A DNA stretch of 64,000 nt, taken from positions 138,975 to 202,974 of the forward strand of contig JAWKQE010000008.1 in the NCBI GenBank assembly GCA_041390305.1. The letters are read 5' to 3'. A program made the translations under genes and the position numbers. Shown here piece by piece: positions 59,881-64,000 of the stretch (position 1 is its first letter; every line of letters begins with the position of its first letter). The DNA is from JACKCR01 sp041390305. Its GTDB lineage: Bacteria; Eisenbacteria; RBG-16-71-46; CAIMUX01. The notes under the pieces are model-generated. The model worked only from the letters and a program-made list of their open reading frames with translations. It had not been told where the DNA came from and did no database searches.

Positions 59881-61143
59881 GATGACGAACGCGACCTGGA
59901 GCTGGAGGCGCTCCCCCGGAAGTACCTCGGCGAACGGTCCCGCCGCGAAGGTGTACCGGTAGTCGCCCGGCTGCTGCGACGGCCGGCGAGACCGCTCTCC
60001 GGACTGGAGGAGGTCGTAGCGCTCGGCGTCGTTCGTCGGGTCACCCGCCGGATACGGGTTGCTTCCGGAGAAGAACCGCGCCGTGTGCATCTCGACCTCG
60101 GCCGGCGCACGCACACCGAAGGCGTCCGTGGTGTGGCCGAGGAACATGCCACCGAAGTAGCCGTCCACGTCGCCACCGGTCGCGGTGTTCCCGTCGTCGG
60201 GAACGTCCCACATGTACATGATGTCGAGGTTGTACTCGCTGTCACCGCAATTGATCTGCTCGTGGGAGACTCGGTCCTCGCACGTCACGCCGATGGTCGG
60301 GTCGGAGATGAGCGAGTCGGTCGAGTAGAGCGCGACCGCGTCGTCCGTCCAGTAGCCCTCTGCGTCCTTCGGCCCGGCATCCGAGTCCACGAAGAAGCCG
60401 AGGTAGACCTGACGGAGCGTCTCGAACCCATCGTTGACGATGTCGAAGTCGAACCCGACGAACTCGTTCGATCCACTCGTCGACCAGGCGTAGCTGCGCT
60501 GCTGCACCCGTACGTTGAGCGGACGGTGCTCGGGGTTCCGCGACTTCGCGAGTTCCGTGTAGTCGTAGTACTGGCAGGAGAACATCTGCTGGGAGACGGC
60601 GGCGTAGTCCTCGTCGATCAGAGTGTCGCCGTCGTCGTCGATCCCGTTGAGGAACTCCTCGTCCGTGACGCCGTCGTTGTCGTCGTCCGGCTGGGTCGAG
60701 AATCCCGGCCGGTTCCCGCCCGAGATTCCCTCGTAGGCCGTGTAGATCGTATCGATCGGGTTCAGTTCGGGCAGGAGCTCGAACTCGTAGCCACCCGTCG
60801 ACACGTAGGCGAGGTTGTCGCTCGCGATGGCTCCGATCCACATGGCGCCGATGTAGAGATACTCGCCGCCGCGCCAGCCCGCCGAGACCTGATCGGAGAG
60901 ACCGGACAGCTGTCCGTTTCCGACACGTCCGACGTTGGAGATGAAGAGCTCCAGCAGACCGACGTTGTGGTAGAAGATGAACGGTTCGGCTATCGCGAAG
61001 AGCGGGTGCGGCCCCCCGTACTTTCCGCCGGGGGTGCCGTAGGGATTGTACTCCTCCTCCGCCCACGAAACGCCATGCGCACTGACGATCGCGACTGCGG
61101 CGAGTGCCACTCCCTTGATCGAGCGGTCCAAAAGGTTCCGCAT
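59740..61143 (-). CDS. FlgD-Ig-tailed secreted protein, N-terminal part (frameshifted)
   Basis: From ATG 61143, after AAGGAGAAGGGGAG: signal peptide (GVALAAVAIVSAHGVSWA), then a large beta-rich region with aromatic segments (GEYLYIGAMWIGAIASDNLA). A thrombospondin type 3-like calcium motif (DDDNDGVTDEEFLNGIDDDG) lies near residue 160. The frame is lost at FVIGSG near 59880 by one base. The last 45 codons to 59740 are out-of-frame sequence. Confidence 0.8.
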   Translation of the reverse strand: MRNLLDRSIKGVALAAVAIVSAHGVSWAEEEYNPYGTPGGKYGGPHPLFAIAEPFIFYHNVGLLELFISNVGRVGNGQLSGLSDQVSAGWRGGEYLYIGAMWIGAIASDNLAYVSTGGYEFELLPELNPIDTIYTAYEGISGGNRPGFSTQPDDDNDGVTDEEFLNGIDDDGDTLIDEDYAAVSQQMFSCQYYDYTELAKSRNPEHRPLNVRVQQRSYAWSTSGSNEFVGFDFDIVNDGFETLRQVYLGFFVDSDAGPKDAEGYWTDDAVALYSTDSLISDPTIGVTCEDRVSHEQINCGDSEYNLDIMYMWDVPDDGNTATGGDVDGYFGGMFLGHTTDAFGVRAPAEVEMHTARFFSGSNPYPAGDPTNDAERYDLLQSGERSRRPSQQPGDYRYTFAAGPFAEVLPGERLQLQVAFVIGSGKDGSDPERDQRAADLQRRLEGRGPEPRDRCRRSGDLSPRARAG

Positions 61144-61208
61144 GTCTCCCCTTCTCCTTGTCCGAGGAGTTCCAACCCCGAAGGAACTCCCCTTCACTAC
61201 GATCGAAA

Positions 61209-61886
61209 TCAGAAGTCGAGCTGGATTCCCAGCTTGATGCTACGCGGGTCACCGAAGACGCGAGGGTCGTTCAGCGGCACCCAGTCACCGATCCCATCAC
61301 CGTCGACGTCGTCGCCGAGGTACGCACCGCCACCCTGGCCCGTCTCGGTGTAGTAGATCGCATAGTCGTTCCCGATCGACCCCGGAGGATTCGGCCAGTT
61401 ACCCGGAGCGAGGGTCGTGATGTTCTTCGCATCGAGTACGTTCCGGCTCTGGAGGAAGACTTTGAACTGCTGTCCCCAGAGCTGGTAGTACTTCTGCGCC
61501 TGGATATCGAGCGACGTCGTGCTCGGAAGGCGCCGTGAGTTCGTATTCTCCGGCTGGAGCTCACGGGTGTCGCGGCTCTCCGGCGTGTACGGGAATCCGC
61601 TCTCGTACTGCCAGATGAACGACGCGTTCCAGTTGCCGATGTCGGCGAAGCTCGCCTGGACGCTGAACGTGTGACGAACGTCCCAGTCCAGCGCCTGCTC
61701 GGAGATCGGCTTGTAGGTCAGGTTCCCGACCGCGTTCGCGTTCGGGTCCGACGCAACTCCGGTCGCGACGCCGAAGCCGTAGTTGAGCTCGCCGCCGAAT
61801 CCGTTGGCGAAGCTCCGGGCGAGGGTGGCCTCGAATCCACGGGCCGACGCGTAGTCGCGGTTCACCCACTGGTTCGTGGCGGACAC
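61209..61886 (-). CDS. TonB-dependent receptor, C-terminal fragment
   Basis: End of the receptor starting at 63905. It contains barrel strands such as NQWVNRDYASARGFEATLAR, FGGELNYGFGVATG, WNASFIWQYESGFPYTPESR and FKVFLQSRNVLDAKN, ending KLGIQLDF with terminal Phe. A calcium-type DDVDGDGIGDW loop is inserted near the end. The open frame begins at 61886, but family sequence runs upstream (NVSGLFSVYYKDIFGLIST) to a frameshift near 62020. Confidence 0.82.
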   Translation of the reverse strand: MSATNQWVNRDYASARGFEATLARSFANGFGGELNYGFGVATGVASDPNANAVGNLTYKPISEQALDWDVRHTFSVQASFADIGNWNASFIWQYESGFPYTPESRDTRELQPENTNSRRLPSTTSLDIQAQKYYQLWGQQFKVFLQSRNVLDAKNITTLAPGNWPNPPGSIGNDYAIYYTETGQGGGAYLGDDVDGDGIGDWVPLNDPRVFGDPRSIKLGIQLDF

Positions 61887-62018
61887 CTGACCGTACCCGA
61901 CGGCGCTGTCCGTCGAGATGAGGCCGAAGATGTCCTTGTAGTAGACGGAGAACAGTCCCGAGACGTTGTCGCTGAAGAGGTGCTGGATACCGGCCTGGTA
62001 GGCAACGTTCGTCGTTCG

Positions 62019-63905
62019 TCAGGCTAAGTTCCCGCGGACCCGACCATCGTAGGCGTCCTGATTGTCGAAGAGGTACTGGCGATCGGGGATCTGGTAGAAC
62101 CGGCCGTAGTGGAACAACGAGAACACATCACGATCGGATATCGGGTACGCGATTCCGACGCGCGGCGAGATCTGCTGCTTGACGGATCGTCCACGTTGAC
62201 GATCGAGCTGCTCACCCACGGAGAACACGTCGTAGCGGACGCCGACGTTGAGAACCATCCCTTCGTGCTCCCACCTGTCCTGGAGGTAGTAGGCGCCCTC
62301 CCGAGGTTGTAGTAGTGATGGTACGCATTCCGGTGCCTCCGATCTCCCTCGCACATTCGTGTTGTAGGGCCGAGTCAGCCTGAGTACTTCATGTCGTTGT
62401 AGCGCTTCGACTCCGGACTTGATCGTGTGGTTCTTGTACTTCTTCGTGAAGTCGCTCTTGACCGTGTAGACGATCGTCTCGCGGTGGGAGAGCGTCGGAT
62501 AGTCCCCAGCGATCACGAAGTACGGCTCGGTCTCCCGCTCCACGTAGTCGTACCAGAAGTCCCGTTCCCGATCGCCCAGGTACTCCCAGGCCGTCTTGTC
62601 GGAGACGCGGCTGTCGCTGTAGAAGAAGTTCCGGCCCATCTTGATGTTGTAGAACGCGGACTCGTCGATCGTGTGGTTCCAGACGAACTTCATCTGGTTG
62701 AACCGGTTGATGTTGGTCGGCGTGTGGTTTGCCGGGTTGTAGTACTCGTACGTGTCGTCGACCCTGGTCGGGGACCAGCGACCGTGACGGATCGCGACGT
62801 CGCCGGTCTGGGTCGTGTCGCGGAAGGTCTGGACGTACCCGACCCGGCTCCACATGTGGTAGTAGGTCTCGGACCGGGTGTTGTTGAAGATGAACTCGCC
62901 GGTCAGCTTGTAGTTCGGGCCGGGCTTGAATGCGAGCTTCGACTGGAGACGGAGCGAGTTGCTCTTCCGGTCACCGATCGAGATGAAGTTGAGGATGCGC
63001 GTCCGGCCCCGGTCCCGCGGAGTGGCGGGATACTGGTCCGAGAACGTTCCTTCGGCGGAGATGTAGTAGGTGAGGTTCCGGACCGGGCTCGGACCGCCGA
63101 CCCCGAGGAAGACGCGGTCGAGGTTGTCGTACGTATTGTCCGGCTGGCCGTAGTCGTCGGTCATGTAGTAGAGCTGACCTTCGAACTCCCGCCCACCTTC
63201 CTTCGTCGTGTAGTTGATAACGCCGGACTGCGCGTTTCCGAACTCGGCGTCGAGACCGCCCATGATCGTCTCGGTGGCTTCCACCGCGAGCGTGGCCGGC
63301 GCGGCACCGGCTCCGAGGAGCGGATCCTTCACGGCGACGCCGTCGACCATGATGTTGACCTCGCCGGAGCGGCCGCCGCGGAAGTGGAGCTCACCCCCCT
63401 TCGCGATGACTCCCGCCTTGAGCCCGATCGCCTCGGAGATCTCGTTCACAGGCAGACTCTCGAGGTCCTTGCTGTCGATGTCGTGAGACGTGTTCGTGCT
63501 CTTGACGTCGATCTTTTCCTTCTCCGCCGTGATCTCGACTTCGTTGAGCGAGCCGAGCGTCGTTTCCGACACGGAGAAGTTCACCGTCACCGTCTGGTTT
63601 GGGATGACCGTGATGCCGTCCTTCTGATCCTCGGTATAGCCGATGATCAGGGCCTTCATCGTGTAGGTTCCGGCGGGGATGTTGATGATCGTGAACGAAC
63701 CGTCGTCCACGGACATTCCACCCCACTGGGTACCGAACAGGACGACGCTCGCATAGGGCACGGGCTTGCCGTTCTGGTCGATGACCTTACCGGAAATGGT
63801 CCCCACGCCACCCAGAGGGCTCTGGGCCGAGGCGGTCGCCGCAAACAGGAACACGGCGAGGACCGCCCACAGGCGAATCGCCGGGATCATGATGGGTCTG
63901 CGCAT
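62019..63905 (-). CDS. TonB-dependent receptor, N-terminal part (frameshifted)
   Basis: Outer membrane active transporter. The signal peptide ends at TASAQ. A carboxypeptidase-regulatory-like domain follows (GKVIDQNGKPVPYASVVLFG, IPAGTYTMKALIIGYTE). The plug spans about residues 120-235 (LPVNEISEAIGLKAGVIAKG, ELHFRGGRSGEVNIMVDGV, GGLDAEFGNAQSGVINYTT), and the barrel follows. A local shift at about 62290-62345 hides NAYHHYYNL before EGAYYLQDRWEHEGM, and a final shift near 62020 separates the last 270 residues. The substrate is unknown. Confidence 0.88.
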   Translation of the reverse strand: MRRPIMIPAIRLWAVLAVFLFAATASAQSPLGGVGTISGKVIDQNGKPVPYASVVLFGTQWGGMSVDDGSFTIINIPAGTYTMKALIIGYTEDQKDGITVIPNQTVTVNFSVSETTLGSLNEVEITAEKEKIDVKSTNTSHDIDSKDLESLPVNEISEAIGLKAGVIAKGGELHFRGGRSGEVNIMVDGVAVKDPLLGAGAAPATLAVEATETIMGGLDAEFGNAQSGVINYTTKEGGREFEGQLYYMTDDYGQPDNTYDNLDRVFLGVGGPSPVRNLTYYISAEGTFSDQYPATPRDRGRTRILNFISIGDRKSNSLRLQSKLAFKPGPNYKLTGEFIFNNTRSETYYHMWSRVGYVQTFRDTTQTGDVAIRHGRWSPTRVDDTYEYYNPANHTPTNINRFNQMKFVWNHTIDESAFYNIKMGRNFFYSDSRVSDKTAWEYLGDRERDFWYDYVERETEPYFVIAGDYPTLSHRETIVYTVKSDFTKKYKNHTIKSGVEALQRHEVLRLTRPYNTNVRGRSEAPECVPSLLQPREGAYYLQDRWEHEGMVLNVGVRYDVFSVGEQLDRQRGRSVKQQISPRVGIAYPISDRDVFSLFHYGRFYQIPDRQYLFDNQDAYDGRVRGNLA

Positions 63906-64000
63906 TGGAGAGAGCTCCTTCCCCGAGCCGTTTCCTGGTCTTCGCCCCCGGCAAGCGTCGACCGCGCGATTGTCTTTTCGTGAAGGCCAGTTGGCCCACG

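Overview
The window is a high-GC chromosome segment with housekeeping genes, almost all on the minus strand and packed into operons with frequent 4-nt ATGA/GTGA overlaps. No phage, insertion sequence, plasmid or CRISPR material was recognised. The gene content suggests a Gram-negative, didermic, respiring bacterium of the FCB superphylum, close to the Eisenbacteria/Krumholzibacteriota/Gemmatimonadota type. The signs are a PorV/PorQ-family barrel, a FlgD-Ig-tailed secreted protein, a GWxTD-domain protein, a TonB receptor with a carboxypeptidase-regulatory-like N-terminus, a non-classical succinate dehydrogenase, bacillithiol genes and dockerin-like repeats. This placement is inference from families, not a database result.

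Layout: 1-4.0 kb carries folD-xseA-xseB-ispA with the ymdB phosphodiesterase upstream. 4.0-6.3 kb carries infC (AUU start)-rpmI-rplT-zapB-like-zapA, followed by a 6S RNA gene with a 22-bp closing stem. A tRNA-Val with its own promoter follows. 6.6-10.9 kb is a polyprenyl synthase-rsfS-PfkB kinase-unknown-purM operon. 10.9-14 kb holds an M23 lipoprotein and a membrane histidine kinase. 14-17.4 kb holds a secreted amidase, a PAP2 phosphatase and pgeF. 17.4-20.8 kb carries bshA-bshC-methyltransferase. 21-23.8 kb has a periplasmic TPR protein, a one-POTRA Omp85 protein and a lipoprotein. 23.9-29.6 kb is lapA-lapB-SPOR protein-mutS. 29.9-40.7 kb holds rpsA and a long operon scpA-scpB-rluB-pheA-hisC-aroA-cmk-plsC.

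40.9-45.1 kb has a dockerin-like secreted protein, a PrcB_C-like lipoprotein, and a translationally coupled histidine kinase-NtrC regulator-coiled-coil-outer membrane barrel operon that extends to 48 kb. A decaying 12-bp minisatellite separates this from sdhCAB. 51.9-55.6 kb has an SGNH protein, tRNA-Leu, secG, tpiA and pgk. 55.7-64 kb is an envelope block: GWxTD protein, PorV-like barrel, FlgD-Ig protein and TonB receptor.

Several conserved genes in the right-hand part (scpA, a dockerin-like protein, a histidine kinase, sdhC, the GWxTD gene, the FlgD-Ig gene, the TonB receptor) are broken by clustered one-base indels. The first 40 kb shows none. Because scpA and sdhC are core genes, sequencing or assembly error is more likely than gene decay. 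The most notable biology is the AUU-started infC, the 6S RNA and an 18-mer it shares with another leader, a PheA whose dehydratase domain lacks its catalytic residues, a 242-bp overlap coding an acidic tail in one frame and a basic tail in the other, a predicted three-way-junction RNA, and the two-component/coiled-coil/barrel operon.
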